In this document: in pieces, positions 1 to 7,639 of the stretch | Position numbering within the stretch: position 1 is the first letter of the stretch | Layout: each line of letters begins with the position of its first letter | DNA from: GCA-002841655 sp964446775 | GTDB lineage: Bacteria; Patescibacteriota; Patescibacteriia; Patescibacteriales; UBA12465 | Length of the DNA: 14,598 nucleotides | Assembly: GCA_964446775.1 (NCBI GenBank) | Contig: CAYURA010000021.1 | Location: forward strand, 1 to 14,598 | Direction: 5' to 3' | The notes under the pieces: generated by a model | Told to the model about the DNA's origin: nothing | Database searches by the model: none | The model's input: only the letters and a program-made list of their open reading frames with translations | Position numbers and translations under genes: made by a program

Positions 1-72
1 TCAAATCTTCTCTCCGTATAAAATTGCACTGCTTTCATCTCCAGTCTTAAAAAGCCGAATTATTTTATAAAT

Positions 73-107
73 AAAAAAGGATTAAGCATTATTAGCCATC
101 CTTTTTT
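73..107 (-). terminator. Intrinsic terminator after the Lys-rich membrane protein gene
   Basis: Read on the minus strand, an AAAAAAGGAT arm (98-107) pairs with ATCCTTTTTT (73-82) across a 15-nt loop, and the strand continues U-rich. It begins about 40 bp past the stop codon at 149, so it fits a rho-independent terminator for that gene. The stem is A/T-rich with only two G-C pairs, so its strength is uncertain. The remaining bases 1-148 hold no gene I can support. Confidence 0.7.
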
Positions 108-148
108 TAATTTTTTACCACAAATAGCCCTAACTTTATAATATTTAA

Positions 149-1651
149 TTAATTTTCCATAATTTTAACTTTAATACGATCTGGTAAAACAGGGGCTGTT
201 TTTATGAATTTGGGGAAAAATTCTAAACGATAGGAAACGATCTCAGAAAATGATCGTAAATATTCTGCAATTTGATCTTGGTTCAAACCAGCTAATTGTT
301 TCTTATCAATAATTTCACTATCAGTACGTAACGACATACTAGCCTTAAAAGATGTATTAACGGTTGCCACCTTATCTTCTGCGTTATAGTCTTCTAAACG
401 ATAAGTAATTGTTGAAGTTTGAAAACTACTAAGCTTTTTATCTTCAGGTAAAGTAAATGACAACTTAGCTTTTACTAAAGCCTCAGCCTGATCCTGAGGA
501 AAACTAGCCACTACTAAATCATTTTCTGCTGTAACAGTAAATTTATCAATTTCTTCTCCTAATTTTGCATCAACTTCAATTTTTAAATCATTATTATCAG
601 ATAGATAAGCTATTTGATTAAGGCCTGACTCTAAAGTTTTAATGTTTTTAGCCGATTTTTCACTTAATGTATTTTTAATATCTATTTTAGCTTGATCTAG
701 GTCACTTTGCTTAACATAACGCTTAATTTGATGGCGATATTCAAAGTTACTATTACTGCTAGCGTAGATACGATCTTGTAAGCCAAGCCATAAGCCTGGG
801 ATGGTAAAGTGGCTAGGACCGATCGCCATTTCTTGACTAGCCTGATCAGCATAAACAGCTACAGTCATCTCAGAATTAGCTGGTACGTTAACCGACTCTG
901 TCAAGCGATATAATTTATTATCTTCACTTAATAATCGAGTATTAACTACTAAAGGTTGGTTGCGATTATATTCATTATGTATTGTAACTTCTCCTACTAC
1001 TTCTTCACCTAAAATTTCTTCACCACTAGCCTGATATATTTTTTCTGCTCTAATTGGCAGAATCACTAAATTTCCTGGTAAACTACGACTACTAGTTGAG
1101 ATTAAATTATCACCTTGATTAGTATCTCCTATCACCTGAAAATCAAAAGAATTAGAAATAGTTTCATAGTCTGTTTCCACATAAATAGTTAAGCTGGGCA
1201 ACAAGAAATAAGCTGCAAGTAAAAGAAGAAAAATAGTTAAAATAGTTGATTGAAAAGCCATGCGACGATACAAGCGCAATGACTTACGAGGACTAACTGT
1301 TTTTTTTTCGGCAAAAGCTTCTAAATCTGAATTTATTGGCATTTCTTTTATCTCTTGTTTATCTTTCATCTCTGAGACTAAGTCGGAAAAGAATTTTTTT
1401 TGCACATCTAAATCATCATGACTTTTAAGCTCTTCAGCTTCCTCTTCAATCGGTGCCTGGAATAGAATATCTTCATTGTCAGTTATAACATCAATAGTTA
1501 TTGCCTGAGCGACACTCTTGGGATTAGTGTTTATATCGCTTTTCTTTTTTGCAGGAGCCTTTTTTACAGGCTTTTTTTTAAGCGTTGTCTTTTTTGCAGG
1601 AGCCTTTTTTACAGGCTTTTTTTTGTCTAGACTTTGTTTTGTTTTCGGCAT
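149..1651 (-). CDS. Lys-rich single-pass membrane protein of unknown function with large extracytoplasmic region
   Basis: This 500-residue protein is not assigned to a characterised function. Residues 1-40 are a basic tail with two KKKPVKKAPAKK repeats. An acidic stretch follows at about 65-85, then a basic stop (RKSLRLYRR) and one hydrophobic segment at about 131-155. About 345 residues lie beyond it. They include a beta-rich part with motifs such as GEVTIHNEYNRNQPLVV, TRLLSEDNKLYRL and GPSHFTIPG, which I recall from CPR proteins sometimes labelled baseplate J-like; that label is from memory and weak. The likely topology is basic tail in the cytoplasm and C-terminal part outside. A TTG start seven codons upstream is possible, but GGAGGA (1661-1666) sits 10 nt before the ATG at 1649-1651 and would lie inside the longer version, so I chose the ATG. 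It has its own promoter and terminator, so it appears to be transcribed alone. Confidence 0.8.
   Translation of the reverse strand: MPKTKQSLDKKKPVKKAPAKKTTLKKKPVKKAPAKKKSDINTNPKSVAQAITIDVITDNEDILFQAPIEEEAEELKSHDDLDVQKKFFSDLVSEMKDKQEIKEMPINSDLEAFAEKKTVSPRKSLRLYRRMAFQSTILTIFLLLLAAYFLLPSLTIYVETDYETISNSFDFQVIGDTNQGDNLISTSSRSLPGNLVILPIRAEKIYQASGEEILGEEVVGEVTIHNEYNRNQPLVVNTRLLSEDNKLYRLTESVNVPANSEMTVAVYADQASQEMAIGPSHFTIPGLWLGLQDRIYASSNSNFEYRHQIKRYVKQSDLDQAKIDIKNTLSEKSAKNIKTLESGLNQIAYLSDNNDLKIEVDAKLGEEIDKFTVTAENDLVVASFPQDQAEALVKAKLSFTLPEDKKLSSFQTSTITYRLEDYNAEDKVATVNTSFKASMSLRTDSEIIDKKQLAGLNQDQIAEYLRSFSEIVSYRLEFFPKFIKTAPVLPDRIKVKIMEN
1544..1624 (-). repeat. Exact 36-bp direct repeat encoding KKxPVKKAPAKK
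   Basis: Bases 1544-1579 and 1589-1624 are identical over 36 bp with a 45-bp period (15 codons). In frame they encode the two copies of the Lys/Pro/Ala motif in the basic tail of the membrane protein. Identity at the DNA level, including the 6- and 8-T runs, points to a recent duplication or continuing slippage rather than only selection on the protein. Confidence 0.9.
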
Positions 1652-1660
1652 AAGCTTGTT

Positions 1661-1666
1661 TCCTCC
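1661..1666 (-). promoter_or_regulatory. Strong Shine-Dalgarno that decides the start at 1651
   Basis: GGAGGA on the minus strand lies 10 nt upstream of ATG 1649-1651. It is the only strong Shine-Dalgarno I could find ahead of any gene in the window, and it argues against the upstream TTG start. Confidence 0.8.
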
Positions 1667-1728
1667 GGACAAGCCGGTTATATACTAATGAAATAATAAA
1701 ATAATTAGAAAATATATTTTACTTTTTT

Positions 1729-1757
1729 ATTATAACAAATTTTTAAATAGATAACAA
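1729..1757 (-). promoter_or_regulatory. Sigma-70-type promoter for the Lys-rich membrane protein gene
   Basis: On the minus strand, TTGTTA (1752-1757) is followed after exactly 17 bp by TATAAT (1729-1734). Transcription would start near 1722 and give a leader of about 70 nt ahead of the GGAGGA site. It lies between the dnaE stop and this gene, where I see no terminator, so some read-through from dnaE is also possible. Confidence 0.65.
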
Positions 1758-1772
1758 TTAAAAAATAATAGC

Positions 1773-4700
1773 TTAATCAGGTTCAACAATTTGAGCTTTA
1801 TCCTTTAATAGCTCAGCTAGACTTTCTCTCAATTCTTTAGTGTTATCAACCCTCATAGCTGTTTTAATAATATGATCTTTATTAGCTTCGACTATTCGGA
1901 AATAAACTGCTTGATTCCCTTCTTGTTGCTCAATAATTGCTTTAATAGCTTCCTGCTCCTCTTCCCCGGGACTAATTTTAAAAGCAATGCGTAAAGCAGG
2001 CTCATTGTCCAAAGGAATAACCTTGCTTATATCTGCACGGTCCTTAGATCCTGAAATAATCTTGTGGCCTCCAAGTGAATCATCATCCCGCTTTTGCCAA
2101 TGTTTAGTTGATTTAATCTCTAGAACACTCTTTTTAAAAGCGTCAACTGAAGCTTGTGCTTGATTAGGGTTTAATAAAGCTACGCTATCAACTAAAAATT
2201 TATGTTCATGATCTTTTTCTGATAATCGACCCCTAACCATAATTATATTAGTGTTTTGCCAAATTTCTAAATTTTCACGATAAGTCCTAGGAAAAACTAA
2301 AAGTTCAATATTTGCAGAGACGTCTTCAATTTTTACAAAAGCCATTGTCTCTCCTTTACGAGTAATAATTTTTTTCAAACTAGTAATTACTCCAGCAATT
2401 ATTAAATAATTATTGCCTCGGTAGCCTTTAAGATTCGCCAGAGGCAAGCTGTAATTTGCTAATTCTTTTTTAAAAACAGATAAAGGGTTACCGCTAATGT
2501 AAAGGCCTAATAAATCTTTTTCCCAAGATAATTTATCAATTTCTGAAATATCTGGAGCCAAGTCTAGGCTTGGTTTAGATAATTTACTTAATTCTGCTGA
2601 ATTAGCAAACAGGCTCACCTGGCCGCTAGCTTCTTGTTTAGAAATAGACTTATTATAATTCAATAATTTATCTAGATTATATAAGAGTGAAGATCGATCG
2701 GAAAAGGCTTCAAAAGCGCCACTCTTAATTAAACTCTCTAAAGACTTTTTGTTTAAATCTTTATTATTAATTCTTTCTAAAAAATCAAAAATATTTTTAT
2801 ATGGCCCTTGTTTTTTCCTCTTGTCAATAATTACATCAACAATATTATCACCAACATTTTTAATCGCTTTTAAACCAAAGCGAATAGTATTTACTTTAGT
2901 ATTAACTGATACCGCCTGGTTTTCTTTAGTTCCAGGAGTCACAACAGTAAAAGAGTCAAATGATTCATTAATATCAGGCGCCATTACCTTAATGCCCATG
3001 GCTCGACATTCTTCAATTTCAATCGCAATACGATCGTTGTCATGTTGATCAGCGCTTAATAGTGCCGCCATAAATTCAACTGGCCAGTGAGCTTTAAGAT
3101 AGGCTGTTTGATAACCAATCATTGCATAACAAGCAGCATGACTACGATTAAAACCATAACCCGCAAACGGTTCAATAAAAGCAAAAACTTGTTTAGCTAA
3201 ATCCTCATGGATACTATTTTTTACACAACCTTCAATAAACTTAACCTTCTGTTCAGCTAAAAGAGAGGCTATCTTTTTACCCATTGCTTTACGTAATATA
3301 TCAGCATCTCCTGGGGTAAATCCTGCTAAAGATCGAGCGATTTGCATTACTTGTTCTTGATAAATTGCCACTCCATAGGTACGAGATAGAATGGGTTCTA
3401 GTTTCGGATGAATATATTTTATTAAACGTTTATCATGCTTATTCTTAATATAATCAGGGATCCATTCCATTGGTCCAGGACGATATAAGGCCACCATAGC
3501 AATAATGTCTTCAAACTGGTTTGGTTTAAGCTCTCTTAAATAGCGCTTCATCCCCGACGATTCAAATTGGAAAACTCCAGTAGTTTCTGCTTTCTGAAAC
3601 AATTGATAACTCAGCTCATCATCTAATGGTAAGTTATCTATATCTATTTCAATGCCCCGTGTTTTTTTAATAATCTTTAAAGCAGATTCCATGATACTTA
3701 GATTCTTCAGACCTAAAAAGTCCATTTTTAATAAACCTAAATCCTCTACCGGATGTAAAGAGTATTGGGAAATGATTGTTTTATCAGAAGAAGAAGCATA
3801 TTGAATTGGCACATATTCTGTTAAAGGTTTTGGAGTGATTAGAACTCCACAAGCATGAGTTGAAGTATGTCGAGCAACACCCTCTAAACGACGAGCATAA
3901 TCTAAAACTTTTTTTGCTTCGGCCTCATTCTGATAAATTTCCTTGAGTTCGGGCACCTCTTTAATGGCTTTATCTAAAGTGTAAAACATAGGGATGCTCT
4001 TTGATATTTTATCGCAATAATCATAAGAGATACCTAGAACACGGCCCACATCACGAACAGCTGCCCTTGCCGCCATCGTACCAAAGGTAATAATTTGAGC
4101 AACATGATCATAACCATATTTTTCAGCTACATAATTTAAAACATCAGCTCTCCGAGAGTCAGCAAAATCCATATCAATATCAGGCATCGAAACACGATCA
4201 GGGTTCAAGAATCTTTCAAATAAAAGATCATACTGTAAAGGATCTAGATTAGTGATACCAGTTAAATAGCAAACTAAAGAACCAGCGGCGCTTCCCCTCC
4301 CTGGACCAACTACTATTTTATTATCCTTAGCCCAATTAACAAAATCAGCTACGATGATAAAGTAGGATGACCAACCCATTTTAGTAATCACTGCCAATTC
4401 ATAATCTAAGCGCTCAATTATCTGATCTTTAGTTAAAGAATTAATAATCTCTTTTATTCCATCTTTCAATTGATAATCATTGGCTTTTTTTATTAACCCA
4501 TATTTCTTAAACAGGCCCGCTTCACATAAATGACGCAAATATGAATCACCAGTAAAATTAGGTGGTACTTCAAAACTAGGTAATTGGATCTCTCCCAGAG
4601 TAATTTCTAAGTTACAAGCCTCAGCAATTTTGACAGTATTAGTAATTGCTTCTGGGACATGAGCGAATACTCTTTTCATTTCTGAACTTGGCCGTAAAGA

Positions 4701-5429
4701 ATAGTCACCGAAACCAATCATCTTCATCCTATCAGCATCCTCTATCTTTTTTTTATTCTGAATACAAAGTAGGATATCTTGAGCCTCAGCATCTTCTGGT
4801 TTAACATAATGAGAATCATTAGTAGCTACTAAAGGTACTCCTAGTTCCTGAGAAAATTTAATTAATATTTGATTCACTTTATCCTGACCGTCTAATTCTG
4901 GATGATCCATTAATTCTAAATAGTAATTATCAACACCAAACAATTCCTGATATTCCAAAATTCTAGTTTTTGCTTGTTCTAAATTACCTGAAAGAATTAA
5001 TTTAGGAATTTCACCGCCTAAACAAGCGCTAAGAGCAATAATTCCTTGATGATATTCTTTCAAAAGCTCCCAATCTACCCTTGGTTTATAATAGAAACCT
5101 TCAAGATGAGCGATAGAAACTAATTTTATTAAATTATTATAACCCTGATTATTTTTAGCTAACAGAACTAAGTGAAAACTCCGCGCATCTTCACGTGTTT
5201 GTTTATCATGTCTTGAGTTAGGGGCTAAATAAACCTCACATCCAATAATCGCTTTAATTCCCGCTTGTTTACATTTTTGATAAAATTCAATCGCTCCATA
5301 TAGAACGCCATGATCAGTTAAAGCAATCGCTGGCGCTCCCTCTGTTTTGGCATGCTTGACTAAATCATCAATTTTACTAAGGCCATCAAGAAGCGAATAA
5401 TGACTATGATTGTGTAAGTGAATAAACAT
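1773..5429 (-). CDS. dnaE: DNA polymerase III subunit alpha
   Basis: The replicative DNA polymerase catalytic subunit, 1218 residues, a normal DnaE length. It adds dNTPs to the growing strand at the fork. The N-terminal PHP domain (about 1-220) starts HLHNHSHYS and keeps the metal-ligand motifs TDHG (38-41), GCE (63-65), FH (85-86), SAC (134-136) and NDSH (204-207). This domain looks intact, unlike the degenerate one of E. coli, so built-in proofreading is possible (inference). The polymerase core has GPGRGSAAGS (375-384) and the catalytic aspartates in PDIDMDF (416-422) and KMDF (D570). A QVSLF motif at 937-941 fits the beta-clamp binding site, followed by an OB-fold region at about 1008-1088. 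The start MFIHLHNHS is the usual DnaE start; no Shine-Dalgarno precedes it. It has its own promoter and is separated from parB by a terminator. Confidence 0.97.
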   Translation of the reverse strand: MFIHLHNHSHYSLLDGLSKIDDLVKHAKTEGAPAIALTDHGVLYGAIEFYQKCKQAGIKAIIGCEVYLAPNSRHDKQTREDARSFHLVLLAKNNQGYNNLIKLVSIAHLEGFYYKPRVDWELLKEYHQGIIALSACLGGEIPKLILSGNLEQAKTRILEYQELFGVDNYYLELMDHPELDGQDKVNQILIKFSQELGVPLVATNDSHYVKPEDAEAQDILLCIQNKKKIEDADRMKMIGFGDYSLRPSSEMKRVFAHVPEAITNTVKIAEACNLEITLGEIQLPSFEVPPNFTGDSYLRHLCEAGLFKKYGLIKKANDYQLKDGIKEIINSLTKDQIIERLDYELAVITKMGWSSYFIIVADFVNWAKDNKIVVGPGRGSAAGSLVCYLTGITNLDPLQYDLLFERFLNPDRVSMPDIDMDFADSRRADVLNYVAEKYGYDHVAQIITFGTMAARAAVRDVGRVLGISYDYCDKISKSIPMFYTLDKAIKEVPELKEIYQNEAEAKKVLDYARRLEGVARHTSTHACGVLITPKPLTEYVPIQYASSSDKTIISQYSLHPVEDLGLLKMDFLGLKNLSIMESALKIIKKTRGIEIDIDNLPLDDELSYQLFQKAETTGVFQFESSGMKRYLRELKPNQFEDIIAMVALYRPGPMEWIPDYIKNKHDKRLIKYIHPKLEPILSRTYGVAIYQEQVMQIARSLAGFTPGDADILRKAMGKKIASLLAEQKVKFIEGCVKNSIHEDLAKQVFAFIEPFAGYGFNRSHAACYAMIGYQTAYLKAHWPVEFMAALLSADQHDNDRIAIEIEECRAMGIKVMAPDINESFDSFTVVTPGTKENQAVSVNTKVNTIRFGLKAIKNVGDNIVDVIIDKRKKQGPYKNIFDFLERINNKDLNKKSLESLIKSGAFEAFSDRSSLLYNLDKLLNYNKSISKQEASGQVSLFANSAELSKLSKPSLDLAPDISEIDKLSWEKDLLGLYISGNPLSVFKKELANYSLPLANLKGYRGNNYLIIAGVITSLKKIITRKGETMAFVKIEDVSANIELLVFPRTYRENLEIWQNTNIIMVRGRLSEKDHEHKFLVDSVALLNPNQAQASVDAFKKSVLEIKSTKHWQKRDDDSLGGHKIISGSKDRADISKVIPLDNEPALRIAFKISPGEEEQEAIKAIIEQQEGNQAVYFRIVEANKDHIIKTAMRVDNTKELRESLAELLKDKAQIVEPD

Positions 5430-5462
5430 GATTTTAATGCAAATTATCTTTTCTACCCATTA

Positions 5463-5491
5463 ACTATAACAAGTTTATTAAACCCTGCCAA
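5463..5491 (-). promoter_or_regulatory. Sigma-70-type promoter for dnaE
   Basis: On the minus strand, TTGGCA (5486-5491) and TATAGT (5463-5468) are separated by exactly 17 bp. Transcription would begin near 5456, giving a leader of about 27 nt before the dnaE ATG. It lies just downstream of the parAB terminator, consistent with separate transcription. Confidence 0.6.
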
Positions 5492-5536
5492 TTCAGAATA
5501 TCAAAACAGATAAACAGCTTAATAAATTATTATTTT

Positions 5537-5567
5537 AAAAAAAGAAGAAATTTTCACTCCTTTTTTT
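5537..5567 (-). terminator. Intrinsic terminator of the parA-parB operon
   Basis: Read on the minus strand, an 11-bp stem (A7 then GGAG, 5557-5567) pairs with CTTC then T7 (5537-5547), with one G-U pair and a 9-nt loop. The T7 forms the end of the 3' arm. It lies 27 bp past the parB stop and ahead of the dnaE promoter. Confidence 0.65.
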
Positions 5568-5593
5568 CTAATATTATTAAATATAAATTTTAA

Positions 5594-6469
5594 TTATCCA
5601 AGTTTCTCTAAAATATTATCTAATTCCTCCTCGCTATAGAAATCAATCTGAATACGACCACCTTTCTTTTTTCGATTAATCTTAACCTTTGTTGCAAAAA
5701 ATGCTCTTAATTGTTTTTCTTTGGCTTCATCAGCATAATTAATTTTAACTCGAGACATTTTTGTACCTCCGGTTCTTTTGATTTCCTCATGAGTTTGAGC
5801 AACACTGAGATTTTGATGAATTATTTTCTTAAATAAAATGAGTTGCTTTGTCTCACCAGAAACCCCTAATATGTATTTAGCATGCGCCTCGCTAATACGA
5901 CCCGAACTCAAAGCTTTTTGTATCTCCTCAGGTAGTTCTAATAGCCTTAAAGTATTAGCTACGGTTGATCTAGCCTTAGACACACGTTTTGCCGTTTCTT
6001 CTTGGCTAAGCTTAAACTCCTCCATTAATCGACGATAGGCCCGGGCGGTTTCAATCAGATCAAGATTTTGTCTCTGTAAATTTTCTATTAAAGCTAATTC
6101 TAACTTAGTCTGCTCGTCAGCTTCTCTTACAATCACTGGAACTTTAGACAACTTCGCAATATTCGCGCTCCGCCAGCGTCTCTCACCAGCAATTAACTGA
6201 TATTTATTTCCTTTTTTAGTAGCAATCAATGGTTGCATGATCCCGAATTTTTTAATTGAATCAACTAATTCCTGAAGTGAGATTTCACTAAAATTATGTC
6301 TTGGTTGATAGGGATTAACCTCAATTAAGGCTGGATCAATTTGAAAAATACGTTCGTTATTTTCGAGTTCTTGCTTAATTAAATTAGCTCCAACAATTGA
6401 ACTAGCGTTGCGATCTATTGTTTTCTTGGGAATAAGAGAACTTAAACCCCGGCCTAATGTTTGTGACAT
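5594..6469 (-). CDS. parB: Chromosome-partition protein ParB (Spo0J family)
   Basis: A DNA-binding CTPase clamp that loads at parS sites near the origin and works with ParA to segregate the chromosome. At 291 residues it has normal length. The N-terminus MSQTLGRGLSSLIP is a typical ParA-interacting start. The ParB/Srx domain includes NPYQPR (52-57) and the CTP-binding GERRWR box (95-100), followed by ENLQRQNLD (129-137). A helix-turn-helix at about 153-176 (LSQEETAKRVSKARSTVANT) would read parS, and the basic C-terminal part is the expected dimerisation region. It lies 11 bp downstream of parA, in the same operon, and the pair ends at a terminator. No parS palindrome was seen in the window. 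Confidence 0.95.
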   Translation of the reverse strand: MSQTLGRGLSSLIPKKTIDRNASSIVGANLIKQELENNERIFQIDPALIEVNPYQPRHNFSEISLQELVDSIKKFGIMQPLIATKKGNKYQLIAGERRWRSANIAKLSKVPVIVREADEQTKLELALIENLQRQNLDLIETARAYRRLMEEFKLSQEETAKRVSKARSTVANTLRLLELPEEIQKALSSGRISEAHAKYILGVSGETKQLILFKKIIHQNLSVAQTHEEIKRTGGTKMSRVKINYADEAKEKQLRAFFATKVKINRKKKGGRIQIDFYSEEELDNILEKLG

Positions 6470-6480
6470 AAGTTCTATAT

Positions 6481-7245
6481 TTATTTATTTAAATCAATTA
6501 ACTCTTGAGCTAAAGATTCATAAGCTAAGGCCCCTCGAGATCGAGGATGATATTGTAAAATACTGAGTCCATGGCTAGGAGCTTCAGCTAACTTAACACT
6601 ACGAGGAATAATTGAAGAAAATATTTTACCAGGAAAATGTTGTTTTAGTTCTTCTAATACAGCTCCAGATAATCGATTACGTTTATCAAACATAGTGACA
6701 ACAGCTCCTAAAATTTCTAAAGAAGGTTTTAGATTATCTTGAACCAATTTAATTGTATCGAGCAATTGCCCTAAACCCTCTAAGGCATAATATTCGCTTT
6801 GAATTGGAATCATAATAGCATCAGCGGCGACCAGACTGTTGACAGTTAAAAGTCCTAAAGATGGTGGCCCATCAATGATGATGTAATCATAGTCAGATCT
6901 CAATTCTTCTAGCAATAAAGCTAAACGAAACTCCCGATTTTCCATTGTCACCATTTCAATCCCAGCGCCTGCTAAGGCCACTGTCGCCGGAGCAACGCTA
7001 TATCTTTTTTGTTTTGTTTTCACAATGACTTCTTGGATCCTTTTCTGACCCAAAATAGCTTCATAAAGACCGGCTTCAAGTTTTTGATGCTCAATTCCTA
7101 AGCCAGAGGTGGCATTTGCCTGCGGATCAAGGTCAACTAAAAGTACTTGCTTGCCTAATGAAGCTAAATAAGCACCTAAATTTAAAGTGGTGGTAGTTTT
7201 CCCTACCCCACCTTTCTGATTAACAATGGCAATAATTTGCGCCAT
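6481..7245 (-). CDS. parA: Chromosome-partition ATPase ParA (Soj family)
   Basis: A deviant Walker-type ATPase that dimerises on ATP, binds DNA non-specifically and is released by ParB, moving the origin region. At 254 residues it is the short, chromosomal Soj type with no N-terminal HTH. The deviant Walker A is KGGVGKTTTT (11-20); VDLDPQAN (37-44) and IIIDGPPSLG (about 121-130) form the other nucleotide-site motifs. The ATG start sits directly before the canonical AQIIAIVNQKGG strand. No Shine-Dalgarno is visible. It is the first gene of parAB, driven from a promoter whose -35 box overlaps that of the divergent tRNA-Leu gene. Confidence 0.96.
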   Translation of the reverse strand: MAQIIAIVNQKGGVGKTTTTLNLGAYLASLGKQVLLVDLDPQANATSGLGIEHQKLEAGLYEAILGQKRIQEVIVKTKQKRYSVAPATVALAGAGIEMVTMENREFRLALLLEELRSDYDYIIIDGPPSLGLLTVNSLVAADAIMIPIQSEYYALEGLGQLLDTIKLVQDNLKPSLEILGAVVTMFDKRNRLSGAVLEELKQHFPGKIFSSIIPRSVKLAEAPSHGLSILQYHPRSRGALAYESLAQELIDLNK

Positions 7246-7340
7246 AGGAAAAATAAATTAAAAAAACCTAAAAAGTCGAATTAACAAATAAGCAAGAATA
7301 AATTAATTTAAAACTAAAACAATTTTAGCTTAATATTTAT

Positions 7341-7369
7341 ATTATATCTTAAAAAAACTGCTTTGACAA
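7341..7369 (-). promoter_or_regulatory. Promoter of the parA-parB operon
   Basis: On the minus strand, TTGTCA (7364-7369) and a perfect TATAAT (7341-7346) lie 17 bp apart. Predicted start is near 7334, giving a leader of about 89 nt. The -35 box overlaps by five bases the -35 of the divergent tRNA promoter. Confidence 0.7.
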
Positions 7370-7391
7370 TTATTATTTTCTCGCTTATACT
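7363..7391 (+). promoter_or_regulatory. Promoter of tRNA-Leu(CAA)
   Basis: A perfect TTGACA (7363-7368), a 17-bp spacer and TATACT (7386-7391) lie just before the tRNA. Transcription would begin near 7398, about 13 nt before the mature 5' end. This is the closest match to the sigma-70 consensus in the window. Confidence 0.85.
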
Positions 7392-7410
7392 TGAACACAT
7401 AAAGAAAAAA

Positions 7411-7494
7411 GCCGCGATGGCGGAACTGGTAGACGCGCACGACTCAAACTCGTGTGGAGGCAACTTCATGAGGGTTCGACCCCCTCTCGCGGCA
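7411..7494 (+). tRNA. tRNA-Leu(CAA)
   Basis: The acceptor arm GCCGCGA (7411-7417) pairs perfectly with TCGCGGC (7487-7493), and the discriminator is A. The anticodon stem CACGA/TCGTG encloses CTCAAAC, giving anticodon CAA, which reads the Leu codon TTG. The long variable arm and the total of 84 nt fit a class II tRNA-Leu. The T-arm holds GGTTCGACC. The 3' CCA is not encoded (the gene ends GGCA followed by CAT), so a CCA-adding enzyme is needed. It is the only plus-strand gene in the window. Confidence 0.95.
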
Positions 7495-7502
7495 CATAAA
7501 AG

Positions 7503-7525
7503 AGACTTATTAAAAGTCTTTTTTT
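7503..7525 (+). terminator. Intrinsic terminator of tRNA-Leu
   Basis: AGACTT (7503-7508) pairs with AAGTCT (7514-7519) around a 5-nt loop; flanking A-T and G-T pairs extend the stem, and seven T follow (7519-7525). It lies within 10 bp of the tRNA 3' end. Confidence 0.75.
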
Positions 7526-7560
7526 GTAGCTAAAGGCATATCATCTAATCGATGGCTTCT

Positions 7561-7599
7561 AAATAATAGGGCGGTTAAATAGAAACCGTCCCATTATTT
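7561..7599. terminator. Long hairpin between convergent genes, probable bidirectional terminator
   Basis: Bases 7561-7576 pair with 7584-7599 over 16 positions with one mismatch and one G-T pair, around a 7-nt loop. The core is GGGCGGTT/AACCGTCC with A/T-rich outer ends. It sits between the plus-strand tRNA and the minus-strand coiled-coil gene that stops at 7640. Neither side has a long T run, so the terminator role is inferred from position and stem strength. Confidence 0.55.
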
Positions 7600-7639
7600 T
7601 GTATGATTTAGATAAATAAACTTAGACTCATTTAAAGAG

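Noticed and set aside
1..72. A short minus-strand open stretch (about 25 codons) ending at base 1, and a GGAGAG near 11-16 that could be a ribosome site for a gene outside
   Set aside because: No start codon in frame, it overlaps the terminator, and the supposed downstream gene is not in the window.
2749..3048. Plus-strand open frame opposite dnaE, and similar ones at 5838-6038, 11609-11791 and 13186-13437
   Set aside because: They are antisense shadows of well-supported genes, with no ribosome site or recognisable motif.
5190..5206. CACGTG core within dnaE resembling a parS site near parAB
   Set aside because: The flanks (CTT on the left, TTT on the right) do not form the TTTCACGTGAAA-type palindrome, and it is inside coding sequence.
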